From: Rhodocyclaceae bacterium
GTDB lineage: Bacteria > Pseudomonadota > Gammaproteobacteria > Burkholderiales > Rhodocyclaceae
DNA: 64,000 nt
Assembly (NCBI GenBank): GCA_008933825.1
Contig: WBUF01000005.1
Span: 39,417-103,416, forward strand
Direction: 5' to 3'
Part shown: positions 55,113-63,339 of the stretch, in pieces
How positions within the stretch are numbered: position 1 is the stretch's first letter
Layout of the letters: each line of letters begins with the position of its first letter
The notes under the pieces: model-generated
What the model was told of the DNA's origin: nothing
The model's input: the letters and a program-made list of their open reading frames with translations, nothing else
The model's database searches: none
Translations under genes and position numbers: made by a program

Positions 55113-56630
55113 ATGAGCGACAACCTGTACGCCCTGCTGGCCGGGCGCTTCCCGGCCGCGCCCGACGCCCCCTGCCTGATCCTGCCCGATGGCCGGCGCG
55201 TTTCCTACGCCGAGCTGGAAAGTCAGTCCGCGCGGTACGGCAATCTGTTGATCGAGAACGGTGTGAAGCCGGGCGACCGCGTCGCGGCGCAGGTGGAGAA
55301 GTCGCCCGAGGCGCTGTATCTGTATCTGGGCTGCCTGCGCGCCGGCGGCGTCTTCCTGCCGCTCAACCCGGCCTACCAGCGCGGCGAGGTCGAGTATTTC
55401 CTCAATGACGCCAAGCCCGGCCTCTACGTCTGCCGGCCGGAGAAGCTGGAAGAGGCGCAGGAACTGGCCTGGGCGGCGCGCGTGCCGCTGGTGCACGACC
55501 TCGGCAGCCGCGGCGACGGCAGCCTGGCCGCCGCCGCGGCGGAGATGCCGGACGCCTTCGCCACCGTGCAGTCGGCGGCGGGCGACCTCGCCGCCATCCT
55601 GTACACCTCCGGCACCACCGGCCGCTCCAAGGGCGCGATGCTGACCCACCGCAACCTGGCGGCGAACGCCCTGGTGCTGCACCGCTATTGGGGCTTCCGC
55701 CCGGGCGACGTGCTGCTGCACATGCTGCCGACCTTCCATGTGCACGGCCTCTTCGTCGCCACGCACTGCGCGCTCATGAACGGCAGCCCGATGCTGTTCG
55801 AGCCGAAGTTCGACGCCCCGCGCGCCCTACGCCTGATGCGGGAGGCCACGGTGTTCATGGGCGTGCCGACCTACTACGTGCGCCTGCTGCAGGAGCAGGG
55901 GCTGACGAAGGAAGCCGTCGCCCACATGCGCCTGTTCATCTCCGGCTCGGCGCCGCTGTTGCCGGAGACCTTCGCCGAGTTCCGCGAACGCACGGGGCAG
56001 ACCCTCCTCGAGCGCTACGGCATGACCGAGGGCGGCATGTTCACCTCCAACCCGCTCGAGGGCGAGCGGCGCGGCGGCACGGTCGGCTTCCCCCTGCCGG
56101 GCACGGATGTGCGCGTGGTGGGCGAGAACGACATGCCGCTGCCCGCCGGCGAAATCGGCCACATCCAGGTGCGCGGCGACAATGTTTTCGCCGGCTACTG
56201 GGGGATGCCGGAGAAGACGCAGGAGGAATTCACGCCGGAGGGTTTCTTCCGCACTGGCGACATGGGCCGCTACGACGCCGACGGCTACCTCGCCATCATC
56301 GGCCGCAACAAGGACCTCATCATCACCGGCGGGCTCAACGTCTACCCGAAGGAGATCGAGGAGGCCATCGACGCCCTGCCCGGCGTGGCCGAATCCGCCG
56401 TCATCGGCCTGCCGCACCCGGATTTCGGCGAGGCGGTGACGGCCGTGGTGGTGCGCGGCCGCGGCGGCGAGGCCCTCACCGCCGAAGCCATCATCGCCGA
56501 GCTGAAGGGCCGAATCGCCGGCTTCAAGGTGCCGAAGGCCGTGCATTTCGTCGACGACCTGCCGCGCAACGCCATGGGCAAGGTGCAGAAGAACCTGCTG
56601 CGTCAACGTTTTTCCGCCCGCTCCGTTTAA
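55113..56630 (+). CDS. matB: Malonyl-CoA synthetase
   Basis: The 505-residue acyl-AMP ligase activates malonate with ATP and CoA. Core motifs are the P-loop-like LYTSGTTGRSKGAMLTH, MLPTFHVHGLFVATH, YGMTEGGMFTSNP, RTGDMGRYDADGYLAIIGRNKDLI and the C-terminal catalytic lysine in NAMGKVQKNLL. It ends the operon matR, matA, TRAP P/Q/M, matB, a compact route from external malonate to acetyl-CoA. A copy of the 24-bp word lies at 55218-55241. Confidence 0.94.
   Translation: MSDNLYALLAGRFPAAPDAPCLILPDGRRVSYAELESQSARYGNLLIENGVKPGDRVAAQVEKSPEALYLYLGCLRAGGVFLPLNPAYQRGEVEYFLNDAKPGLYVCRPEKLEEAQELAWAARVPLVHDLGSRGDGSLAAAAAEMPDAFATVQSAAGDLAAILYTSGTTGRSKGAMLTHRNLAANALVLHRYWGFRPGDVLLHMLPTFHVHGLFVATHCALMNGSPMLFEPKFDAPRALRLMREATVFMGVPTYYVRLLQEQGLTKEAVAHMRLFISGSAPLLPETFAEFRERTGQTLLERYGMTEGGMFTSNPLEGERRGGTVGFPLPGTDVRVVGENDMPLPAGEIGHIQVRGDNVFAGYWGMPEKTQEEFTPEGFFRTGDMGRYDADGYLAIIGRNKDLIITGGLNVYPKEIEEAIDALPGVAESAVIGLPHPDFGEAVTAVVVRGRGGEALTAEAIIAELKGRIAGFKVPKAVHFVDDLPRNAMGKVQKNLLRQRFSARSV
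55218..55241 (-). repeat. Dispersed 24-bp word, copy 10
   Basis: On the minus strand it reads GCCGTACCGCGCG then GACTGACTTTC. It lies inside matB, antisense to the gene, and is read there as ESQSARYG, a frame not used by the other copies. Confidence 0.75.
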
Positions 56631-56727
56631 TTCAGGTATTAAACAATTCGCTTTCCCTGCCGCAGGGCGGGGTGTATGGTTGCCGGGACGGCGTCGCAGA
56701 GCGCCTGACCGGCGGAGGAGGCAGGAA

Positions 56728-56862
56728 ATGAAGCAGCAATTCTGGCAAAGTCCGACGAGCCCGTGGAAGCACAAGGCCAAGGTATTGGCGGCCTTCGTGG
56801 CGCTGTGCCTGATCAGCGCCTTTTCCGGGGTCGGCTTTGCCGCCAGTCAGATCTTGAGATAG
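56728..56862 (+). CDS. Small single-pass membrane protein
   Basis: Not recognised. The 44-codon frame gives a basic N-terminus (QSPTSPWKHKAK) and one hydrophobic helix (VLAAFVALCLISAFSGVGFAA). AGGAGG lies 6-8 nt before ATG 56728, which supports translation. It stands about 97 nt behind matB and its last 16 nt overlap the convergent anti-sigma factor gene. It could be a small stress membrane peptide. Confidence 0.55.
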   Translation: MKQQFWQSPTSPWKHKAKVLAAFVALCLISAFSGVGFAASQILR

Positions 56863-57539
56863 GTCCAGCCGGCGCGCACCCGGTCGACAATATGCTCGAC
56901 CGCGGTGCGCTCCACCCTTGCTTCCGGCACCAGCCTGACATCCAGCCCCGCGCTGCGGTAGCGCGCGATGGCGTTGCCGCAGGCGACGAAAGCCAGCATC
57001 TCGTGGCGCGCCGCCATGCGGGCGATGCGCTCGGCGTGGAAGGTGCTTTCCTCGCGCAGCAAGTCCAGGCCGGAATTGTTCACGACGATCTCCACGCGCG
57101 CGCGGCCGGCCTTGGCGAGATAGGCCTCGGCCATGTCGAGCGCTTCCTCCATGCGCTCGGTTTGCGAGTTATCGAGATGGATCAGCACCCGCGCCGGCTG
57201 CGGCGCGAAGAGGCCGCCGGCCCAGGCAAAGGATTCCGCGCCGGCCTGGCTGGCACGATGTCCCTGCCAGCCGATCAGCACACCCGCAACCAGCGCCAGG
57301 CTCGCCGCTAGCGCGCCGCCCCAGAGGGAGACCCGCCGCCTGGTTCGATGGCGGGCGTCGGGAAGGCGGCCGTAGGCATGGCCGACCAGCTCCTTGGCGG
57401 CACGCAGGGCGCACAGGCGCTGGCCGAATTCGGCGTCGGCGGCCGCGGCGGCGAGGATTTCCTCGCGCTCCTGGGCGCCGAGCTGGTCGTCGACAAAAGC
57501 ATTCAACTGCTCGTCGGAATAATTGCGTCCATCGTTCAT
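56847..57539 (-). CDS. Anti-sigma factor with a DsrE-like C-terminal domain
   Basis: The 230-residue protein has an N-terminal anti-sigma helical region (DEQLNAFVDDQLGAQEREEIL, about 8-60), like RseA/ChrR-type domains but without the zinc HxxxCxxC. One membrane helix follows (71-91), then a domain of about 115 residues (from PARVLIHLDNS) outside the membrane. That domain has the DsrE/DsrF-like order: strand VLIHLDN, helix MEEALDMAEAYL, strand VEIVVNNSGLDLL, AFVACGNAI and a C-terminal AGWTYLKI. The divergent lipoprotein at 58211 has the same fold and a matching end. The start overlaps the sigma factor stop (ATGA). Confidence 0.8.
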   Translation of the reverse strand: MNDGRNYSDEQLNAFVDDQLGAQEREEILAAAAADAEFGQRLCALRAAKELVGHAYGRLPDARHRTRRRVSLWGGALAASLALVAGVLIGWQGHRASQAGAESFAWAGGLFAPQPARVLIHLDNSQTERMEEALDMAEAYLAKAGRARVEIVVNNSGLDLLREESTFHAERIARMAARHEMLAFVACGNAIARYRSAGLDVRLVPEARVERTAVEHIVDRVRAGWTYLKI

Positions 57540-58084
57540 TTCACGCTCCTCAGGCGCGGCTGCGCCGCGGCCGCTTCGAGCAGGCCGCGCAGCGCCTCCC
57601 GCGCACGGCATAGCCGGCTCATCACCGTGCCGATCGGAATCGCCAGGGTTTCGGCGACTTCCGCGTAAGTGAATTGCTCCAGATCCACCAGGGTGAGCAC
57701 CTGGCGCTGGCCGAGCGGCAGCGCCTCGATGGCGGCGCGCACTCGCCGCGCCGTCTCCTGCGCTTCCGCCTGGCCGTCCGGCCCCGGCCGATCGCAGGGG
57801 AGTTCGACCAGGGCTTCCTCATCGAGATCGTCGCGCCGCAGGGAGCGCAGGTGGTCGATCCAGCAACGGTGCAGGATCGAGAACAGCCAGCTCGACAGGC
57901 GCTCCGCCTCGCGCAGCTGGTCGATGCGCGCCAGGCCGCGCGCCAGGGCTTCCTGCGCCAGGTCGTCGGCCAGCGCCGCATCGTGGCTCCAGGCAAAGGC
58001 GAGGCGATAGAGGCGATCGCGGCTCGCCTCGATCTTCTCCGTCAGCTTGCGCCGTTCGCGAGACTGCAGCCATTTCACCATCAT
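57536..58084 (-). CDS. ECF-type RNA polymerase sigma factor
   Basis: The 182-residue sigma factor has region 2 (RLYRLAFAWSHDAALADDLAQEALARGL, RLSSWLFSILHRCWIDHLRS) and region 4 (ALPLGQRQVLTLVDLEQFTYAEVAETLAIPIGTVMSRLCRAREALR). There is no region 3. ATG 58084 is chosen because GGGAGGA lies 6 nt ahead. It is followed directly by its anti-sigma gene. Two GGAAT-N17-CGTC promoters in the upstream gap, one in each direction, suggest that it activates itself and the divergent lipoprotein gene. Confidence 0.93.
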   Translation of the reverse strand: MMVKWLQSRERRKLTEKIEASRDRLYRLAFAWSHDAALADDLAQEALARGLARIDQLREAERLSSWLFSILHRCWIDHLRSLRRDDLDEEALVELPCDRPGPDGQAEAQETARRVRAAIEALPLGQRQVLTLVDLEQFTYAEVAETLAIPIGTVMSRLCRAREALRGLLEAAAAQPRLRSVK

Positions 58085-58104
58085 TGTTTCCTCCCGTCCC
58101 ATTA

Positions 58105-58131
58105 TGACGCGGCGCAGGGAGCCATTATTCC
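58105..58131 (-). promoter_or_regulatory. ECF-type promoter of the sigma factor operon
   Basis: On the minus strand GGAAT, a 17-bp spacer and CGTCA, 21 bp before the sigma factor start. It has the same elements and spacing as the divergent promoter at 58133-58160. Confidence 0.7.
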
Positions 58132-58132
58132 C

Positions 58133-58160
58133 GGAATAGCACGGGCGCCTCCGGCGTCTT
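58133..58160 (+). promoter_or_regulatory. ECF-type promoter of the DsrE-like lipoprotein
   Basis: GGAAT, a 17-bp spacer and CGTCT, about 50 bp before ATG 58211. It is back to back with the matching promoter of the sigma factor operon. Confidence 0.7.
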
Positions 58161-58210
58161 CATTCATGAGGATGCTGCCCGAAAAGCCACGACGATCAAA
58201 AGGAGATTCC

Positions 58211-58675
58211 ATGAGGTACGAGACAAGACGAATTCCCGGCAGCCTGCTGGGCGCGCTGGCCCTGATGTCGCTTTCCGCCTGCGCTACCGGCCAGGGCAGC
58301 GCAACGGGGCAGGTGTCCGCTCCCGTCAAGGTTGTCTATCACATCAACGAGGGTCTCGATCAAGCCAGCAACGGCCTGCGCAACATTCGCAACCACCTGA
58401 GCGCCGATCCGCAGGCGAAGATCGTTGTCGTCACCCACGCCGGCGGCATCAACTTCCTGCTCGATGGCGCCAGGGACAAGAACGGCAACGCCTACGCCTC
58501 GACGGTGGACGACCTCTCGCTCAGGGGCGTTGAGTTCCGCGTCTGCAACTTCACCCTGCAAAGCCGCAACATCGACAAGGGCAAGGTTCATTCCGATGCA
58601 AGGATCGTGCCCTCGGGTGTGGCGGAGGTAAGCCGTCTGCAGGCGCGCGAAGGCTATGCCTATCTGAAACCCTGA
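58211..58675 (+). CDS. DsrE-family lipoprotein
   Basis: The 154-residue precursor has a lipobox LSAC (Cys 24), so it is probably anchored to a membrane in the envelope. The mature domain is DsrE-like: KVVYHINEGLDQASNGLRNI, AKIVVVTHAGGINFLLDGA, GVEFRVCNFTLQSR and a C-terminal AREGYAYLKP. The single Cys in FRVCNFTL is where DsrE relatives carry their sulfur-transfer Cys. AAAAGGAG precedes ATG 58211. The end (RLQAREGYAYLKP) resembles that of the anti-sigma factor's outer domain (RVRAGWTYLKI). The two may compete or form a complex. Confidence 0.85.
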   Translation: MRYETRRIPGSLLGALALMSLSACATGQGSATGQVSAPVKVVYHINEGLDQASNGLRNIRNHLSADPQAKIVVVTHAGGINFLLDGARDKNGNAYASTVDDLSLRGVEFRVCNFTLQSRNIDKGKVHSDARIVPSGVAEVSRLQAREGYAYLKP

Positions 58676-58711
58676 GTCTCCCCGGCCCGCGGGAGGCGGG
58701 ATGACGGAAGT

Positions 58712-59508
58712 TCAGCCGATCAGGCCGTGCAGCATCTTCGTCGCCAACAAGGCGAGGAAGACGCCGAAGGCGCGCTTGAGCTGCTTCACGGGCAGCCGGT
58801 GCGCCGTCTTCGCGCCGAGCGGCGCGATCAGCATGGTCAACGCCGAGACGCCGATGAAGGCCGGCAGGTAGACGTAGCCCAGGCTTCCGGCCGGCAGGCC
58901 CGTCGCCTTCCATCCCGCCGCGACATAGCCGACCGTCCCCGCCACGGCGATGGGGAAGCCGAGTGCCGCCGAGGTGCCGACGGCATGGTGGATCGTCACG
59001 TTGTGCCACACCATGTAGGGAATCGAGAGGAAGCCGCCGCCCGCCGCGACCAGGCTGGAAACGATGCCGATGACGGTGCCGACGATGAACATCCAGGCCG
59101 GACGCGGCAGGGTGCGCGTCGGCGCCGGCTTGAAATCGAGCACCATCTGCAGCGAGGCGTAGTACACGATGGCGGTGAAGGCGAAGGCCAGCGGCCGCGT
59201 CGGCACCAGGCTGGCGAAGAGCGAGCCGCCCAGCGTGCCGAGCACGAGTCCCGGCGCCATGGCCCGCACGATCTCCCAGCGCACCGCGCCATGGCCGTGG
59301 TGGGCGCGCATGCTGGAGATCGAGGTGACGACGATGGTCGCCATCGAGGTGCCGAGCGCGAGATGCATGACGTGCTCGGGCGGAAAACCCTGCGCGGCGA
59401 AGATCATGAACAGCAGCGGCACGATGGTCAGGCCGCCGCCGACGCCGAAGAGGCCCGCGATGAAGCCGGCGAAGCAGCCGAGCAGCGGGTAGGCGAGCCA
59501 CCAAAGGC

Positions 59509-59512
<4 letters not shown>
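58712..59512 (-). CDS. TauE/SafE-family membrane permease
   Basis: The 266-residue membrane protein has about eight helices. The paired family motifs are GFIAGLFGVGGGLTIVPLLF (helix 1) and VSSLVAAGGGFLSIPYMVW, which mark two inverted repeats. The family exports or imports sulfite, sulfoacetate, sulfonates and related anions. GTG 59512 overlaps the stop of the EVE gene (GTGA), so the two are translated in sequence. The DsrE-like genes beside it hint at sulfur chemistry, but they belong to another transcript. Confidence 0.9.
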
Positions 59513-59973
<461 letters not shown>

Positions 59974-59990
59974 GCCCGCTCCGCAAAAAC

Positions 59991-60015
59991 AAAGCGCGGA
60001 ATCTTTCCGCGCTTT
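59991..60015 (-). terminator. Terminator downstream of 6S RNA
   Basis: AAAGCGCGGA and TCCGCGCTTT form a hairpin, followed on the minus strand by GTTTTTG. It ends the ssrS transcript just ahead of the EVE gene. Confidence 0.8.
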
Positions 60016-60020
60016 TGAAG

Positions 60021-60208
60021 GGATCCCCCGCCTGTGCCGCTAGGCCGGCATCCTGAACCGGAGGTCCAGAGCGGCCGCTTTCCGGTCACCGCAGGTGCGT
60101 CCGGCTCACGAGGGAGGGACGCTCGCAATAGTGACGCTTTGGTCCGCGGCCAATGCCAAGGCATTGGTTCAAGGAATGTAAAGCCTTGGCGAACACCGCA
60201 GGGGAAAT
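60021..60208 (-). ncRNA. ssrS: 6S RNA
   Basis: About 188 nt on the minus strand immediately behind zapA, the conserved place of ssrS in proteobacteria. The 5' end (ATTTCCCCTGCGGTGTTCGC) matches the E. coli 6S start in pattern, and the 3' end (GCGGCACAGGCGGGGGATCC) pairs with it: CCCCTGC with GCGGGGG, and GTG with CAC across a small internal loop. The RNA binds sigma-70 RNA polymerase and dampens housekeeping promoters in stationary phase. Ends are estimates. Confidence 0.88.
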
Positions 60209-60235
60209 CTTGACGTCGTGCCCGAGGAGGCGGGA

Positions 60236-60547
60236 CTAGAACAGTTGTTCCTGGCTGGCCATCGCCTCGTCGAGCCTCGCCTGCATGGAAGCGATTCTAC
60301 GCCGGAACTCCTGCATGTCAAAGCCGCCGGGCAGCTTGATCGAGAGCAACTCGTGGGCGAGATTGAGGGCCGTCATGACGGCGAGCCGCTCGCCGGTGGA
60401 TTTGGTCTTCTCGCCGATTTCGCGCATCTTCTCGTCGACGAAGGCGACGGCGGTCTGCAGGGCCTCGCGCTCGTCCGGCGGGCAGGCGACGCGGTATTCG
60501 CGGCCCATCAGGACGATGTCGAGGGTGTTGGCTTCCTTCTTGGTCAT
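60236..60547 (-). CDS. zapA: Cell division protein ZapA
   Basis: The 103-residue FtsZ-ring stabiliser has the N-terminal fold LDIVLMGREYRVACPPDERE and a long C-terminal coiled coil (from VDEKMREIGEKTKS). ALNLAHELLSIK is typical of the ZapA middle. It lies between a ZapB-like gene and ssrS, the usual order. Confidence 0.94.
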   Translation of the reverse strand: MTKKEANTLDIVLMGREYRVACPPDEREALQTAVAFVDEKMREIGEKTKSTGERLAVMTALNLAHELLSIKLPGGFDMQEFRRRIASMQARLDEAMASQEQLF

Positions 60548-60551
60548 TCGA

Positions 60552-60590
60552 CCACCTTCCCCCCGCCTCCTTCCCGCGGAAGGGGGCGAC
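60552..60590. repeat. Weak REP-like palindrome between zapA and the zapB-like gene
   Basis: CCTTCCCCCCGCC and CCTTCCCGCGGAAGGGGG form a short hairpin related to, but shorter than, the elements at 1499 and 36829. The 112-bp gap holds nothing else that I see. Confidence 0.5.
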
Positions 60591-60659
60591 GGTTGTTCGC
60601 CGCTGCGCGGCTCCACGTGATTGACTGTGCCGTCCTTGGGGCGGCCCGGCGGACGGCGC

Positions 60660-60854
60660 TCATTGCTCCGGCATCCGCTCCATGAGGGACTCCAGGCGGG
60701 TGCAGGCCGTCTCGATCTTCTCATTGAGCCGGTTGCGCTCCACCTCGAGGCTGGCCACCCGCGTGCGCAACTCCTGGTTTTCCGCGCGCAGGTTCTGGCA
60801 CAGCGTAATGAATTGCTCGATGCGTTCCTCGAGGGCGAAGAGTTCCCTGTCCAT
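60660..60854 (-). CDS. ZapB-like coiled-coil protein
   Basis: The 64-residue, all-helical protein has a heptad pattern throughout (LFALEERIEQFITLCQNL, LRTRVASLEVERNRLNEKI). Small coiled-coil genes of this kind precede zapA in many proteobacteria and are thought to act at the division ring. A promoter TTGACG, 17 bp, TTAGTT lies just upstream. Confidence 0.8.
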   Translation of the reverse strand: MDRELFALEERIEQFITLCQNLRAENQELRTRVASLEVERNRLNEKIETACTRLESLMERMPEQ

Positions 60855-60861
60855 CCCAACA

Positions 60862-60890
60862 AACTAACAAAAAAAGCAGTTTCACGTCAA
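60862..60890 (-). promoter_or_regulatory. Sigma-70 promoter of the zapB-like/zapA/ssrS block
   Basis: On the minus strand TTGACG (60890-60885), a 17-bp spacer and TTAGTT (60867-60862), just ahead of the start at 60854. Confidence 0.5.
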
Positions 60891-60930
60891 GCAATAACGG
60901 GCAATTCTGAATGTTATTTGTGACGCCATC

Positions 60931-60954
60931 GCCGTGCCGCGGGGACTGACTTTG
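60931..60954 (+). repeat. Dispersed 24-bp word, copy 11
   Basis: GCCGTGCCGCGGGGA then CTGACTTTG. It is intergenic, about 13 bp upstream of the TATAAT box (60967-60972) of the btuB transcript, so it covers the -35 region. Confidence 0.8.
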
Positions 60955-60966
60955 ATTTTTTGGGGC

Positions 60967-60972
60967 TATAAT
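60967..60972 (+). promoter_or_regulatory. -10 box of the riboswitch-btuB transcript
   Basis: TATAAT in GGGGCTATAATCCCC, about 40 bp ahead of the riboswitch. No good -35 element is present; the dispersed word occupies its place. Confidence 0.5.
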
Positions 60973-61009
60973 CCCCCGCGTCGTATGGTTTTGCCACGCG
61001 ACATCCTGT

Positions 61010-61200
61010 TCCAGGTGCTCCGCCGGCCCTCAGCCGGCGGGTTAAACGGGAACGAGGTGCGCCGGAAGTCGTATTTCCGGCAATGCCTCGGCTGCCCCCG
61101 CAACGGTAAGCGAGTGCGGGTCCGCCACACAGCCACTGGGTGAAAGCCCGGGAAGGCGGCGGATCAAGACTTGCGAGCCCGGATACCGGCCTCGGACAGA
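61010..61200 (+). ncRNA. Cobalamin (AdoCbl) riboswitch
   Basis: An aptamer of about 190 nt leads the btuB-like gene. It has the P3-side CAGGTGCTCC and TTAAACGGGAA, the junction CTGCCCCCGCAACGGTAAGC, the B12 box GCCACTGGGTGAAAGCCCGG and the closing GCGAGCCCGGATACCGGCC. Cobalamin binding would shut off translation or elongation of the receptor and permease genes. The 150 nt to ATG 61351 are the expression platform. No strong terminator hairpin was seen, so translational control is more likely. Confidence 0.92.
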
Positions 61201-61350
61201 CCAGTACGGAATCGCCGCGGGGGTGCGGCCACCGGCACCGGGTTCTGCCCGCTCCGATTTTCTGCTCCCTCCCGCATTCCGTTTTATCGACATTGTTATC
61301 GACATTGTCCGGCAGCGGGGACGCAGGCCGGACTTGAGGGAGCCCTCCAC

Positions 61351-63327
61351 ATGCACTTCAGGCATCGAGCCGCGGCGCTGGCCATCGCCGCCCTGTTCCA
61401 CCCTTCCAGCCCTGCCGCCGCCGCAGCGAACACAGATGAAGCCGCGGTGATCGTCAGCGCCACCCGCTTCGCCGAAGCCGACCCGCGCGTGCCGGCCAAC
61501 ATCAGCGTCGTCACCCGCGAGGACATCCGCAACACACCGGCCTTCGACCTGCCCGCCGTCCTGCGCAACCACGCCGGGATCGACGTACGCCCCCTCTACG
61601 GCAGCCTGGGGATGGATGCCGCCGTCGATCTGCGTGGCTTCGGCGAAACGGCAGCCAGCAACACCCTGATCCTCGTCGACGGCCTGCGCCTCAACCCCAT
61701 CGACATGGGCTCGATCAGCTGGTCGGCGGTGCCGCTCGAGAGCATCCGGCGCATCGAGATCATCCGCGGCGCCGGCACCGTCCTCTACGGCGACCGCGCC
61801 AGCGGCGGCGTCATCAACATCGTCACCGACAAGTCCGGCCGCCCGCGCGCGGCGGTGACGGCCACGGCGGGCAGCTTCGGCCACCGCGGCCTCGATGCCC
61901 ACGGCGCCGCCGGCAACGACACCGGCTACTTCAACGTCTTCGCCCACCATGCCGAGACCGGCGGCTGGCGGCGCAACAGCCAACAGGACCAGCAGACGCT
62001 GTCCGGCCGCGCCGGCTTCTATCTCGGCGCCGGCGAAGTTTTCGTCGACTGGGCCGCCTACAAGGACTCCTCCGGCCTGCCCGGCTACCTGCGCCGCGCC
62101 GCCTGGCGCGCCGACCCGCGCTCGAGCGCCTCGCCCGACGACTGGCAGAAGCGCGACGGCTATCGCCTGCGCCCCGGCGTCAAGCTGCCGCTGACCGATG
62201 CGCTGACGCTGGAGGCGGAACTGTCCGCCGAGCGGGAGGACCAGCATGCCAACTACGTTTCCTTCGGCAGCCGCTCCGACCGCGCCAAGGACATGCTGTC
62301 GTTCACCCCGCGCCTGCGGCTCCGCCACGGCCTCGGCGGCCTGGCGAGCGAAACCGTGTTCGGTCTCGACCACTACGACGGCGACGTCGACGCGCGCTAC
62401 ACCACGGCGCCGCGACAGACGGCCGAGCAGACCAGCACCGCCGTGTATTTCCAGAACACCACCAACCTGACCGGCGCCTGGGCAGTCACCCTCGGCGGGC
62501 GCAGCCAGCGCATGGAACAAAGCGCCCACCAGGACGCCTACGCCGCATGGTTCTCGCCGGCGATGGACGGCGACGCCACGCGGCGGCGCAATGCCTGGGA
62601 CCTCGGCGCCAGCTACAGCGGCGGGAACTGGCGCGCCTATGGCAAGATCGGCACCACTTTCCGCTTCGCCAACACCGACGAGCTGTTCGGCTTCAGTCCG
62701 ATCCTCTTCGTCCCGGTGTTCGCCGGCGACCTGCGCCCGCAGCACGGCCGCATCGGCGAGATCGGCGGCAGCGCCGGTTTCGGCCCGGTGCAGGCGCGCG
62801 CCGCGCTCTACCGCATGAACATCAAGGACGAAATCGGCTACGACGGCGCGCTCGGCGCCAACGTCAACTTCGACCCGACGCGCCGCCAGGGCCTCGAGGC
62901 CGAGCTCGACTGGCGCATCGTCGAATCCCTCAAGGCGAAGCTGGCCTATGCCCATGTCGACGCCGAGTTCCGCAGCGGCCCCTACGACGGCCGGCGCGTG
63001 CCGCTGGTGCCGCGCGACAAGGCCACCGTGCAACTCACCTGGGACGCCGGCCGGGCGGGCAGCTACGCCGCCGCGGTGAACCATGTCGGGTCGCGCCGCT
63101 ACAGCGGCGACTTCAACAACGTGAGGGGAACGCTGTCCGGCTACACGACGCTGGACCTGCAGGCCGCCTGGAACCTGAAACCGTGGACCGTGACCGCGCG
63201 GCTGCTCAATGCCCTGGACAAGCGCTATGCGCCGTATGCCGGCTACTCGCCCTGGATCGCCGACCATTACTACTATCCGGCCGACGGGCGCAGTTTCCAC
63301 TTGAGCGCGCGCTACGACTTCAAATAG
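61351..63327 (+). CDS. btuB: TonB-dependent outer-membrane receptor (BtuB-like)
   Basis: The 658-residue receptor has a signal peptide (to about residue 25), a TonB-box-like AAVIVSAT and a plug domain (ISVVTREDIRNTPAFDLPAVL, GFGETAASNTLILVDG, RIEIIRGAGTVLYGDRASGGVINIVT). A 22-strand-type barrel follows, with a C-terminal strand ending SARYDFK. The riboswitch ahead and the BtuC-like gene behind identify the ligand as cobalamin or a cobinamide. GAGGGAG precedes ATG 61351; the longer open frame overlaps the riboswitch and is not the real start. Confidence 0.93.
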   Translation: MHFRHRAAALAIAALFHPSSPAAAAANTDEAAVIVSATRFAEADPRVPANISVVTREDIRNTPAFDLPAVLRNHAGIDVRPLYGSLGMDAAVDLRGFGETAASNTLILVDGLRLNPIDMGSISWSAVPLESIRRIEIIRGAGTVLYGDRASGGVINIVTDKSGRPRAAVTATAGSFGHRGLDAHGAAGNDTGYFNVFAHHAETGGWRRNSQQDQQTLSGRAGFYLGAGEVFVDWAAYKDSSGLPGYLRRAAWRADPRSSASPDDWQKRDGYRLRPGVKLPLTDALTLEAELSAEREDQHANYVSFGSRSDRAKDMLSFTPRLRLRHGLGGLASETVFGLDHYDGDVDARYTTAPRQTAEQTSTAVYFQNTTNLTGAWAVTLGGRSQRMEQSAHQDAYAAWFSPAMDGDATRRRNAWDLGASYSGGNWRAYGKIGTTFRFANTDELFGFSPILFVPVFAGDLRPQHGRIGEIGGSAGFGPVQARAALYRMNIKDEIGYDGALGANVNFDPTRRQGLEAELDWRIVESLKAKLAYAHVDAEFRSGPYDGRRVPLVPRDKATVQLTWDAGRAGSYAAAVNHVGSRRYSGDFNNVRGTLSGYTTLDLQAAWNLKPWTVTARLLNALDKRYAPYAGYSPWIADHYYYPADGRSFHLSARYDFK

Positions 63328-63339
63328 GAAAAGTCAGCC

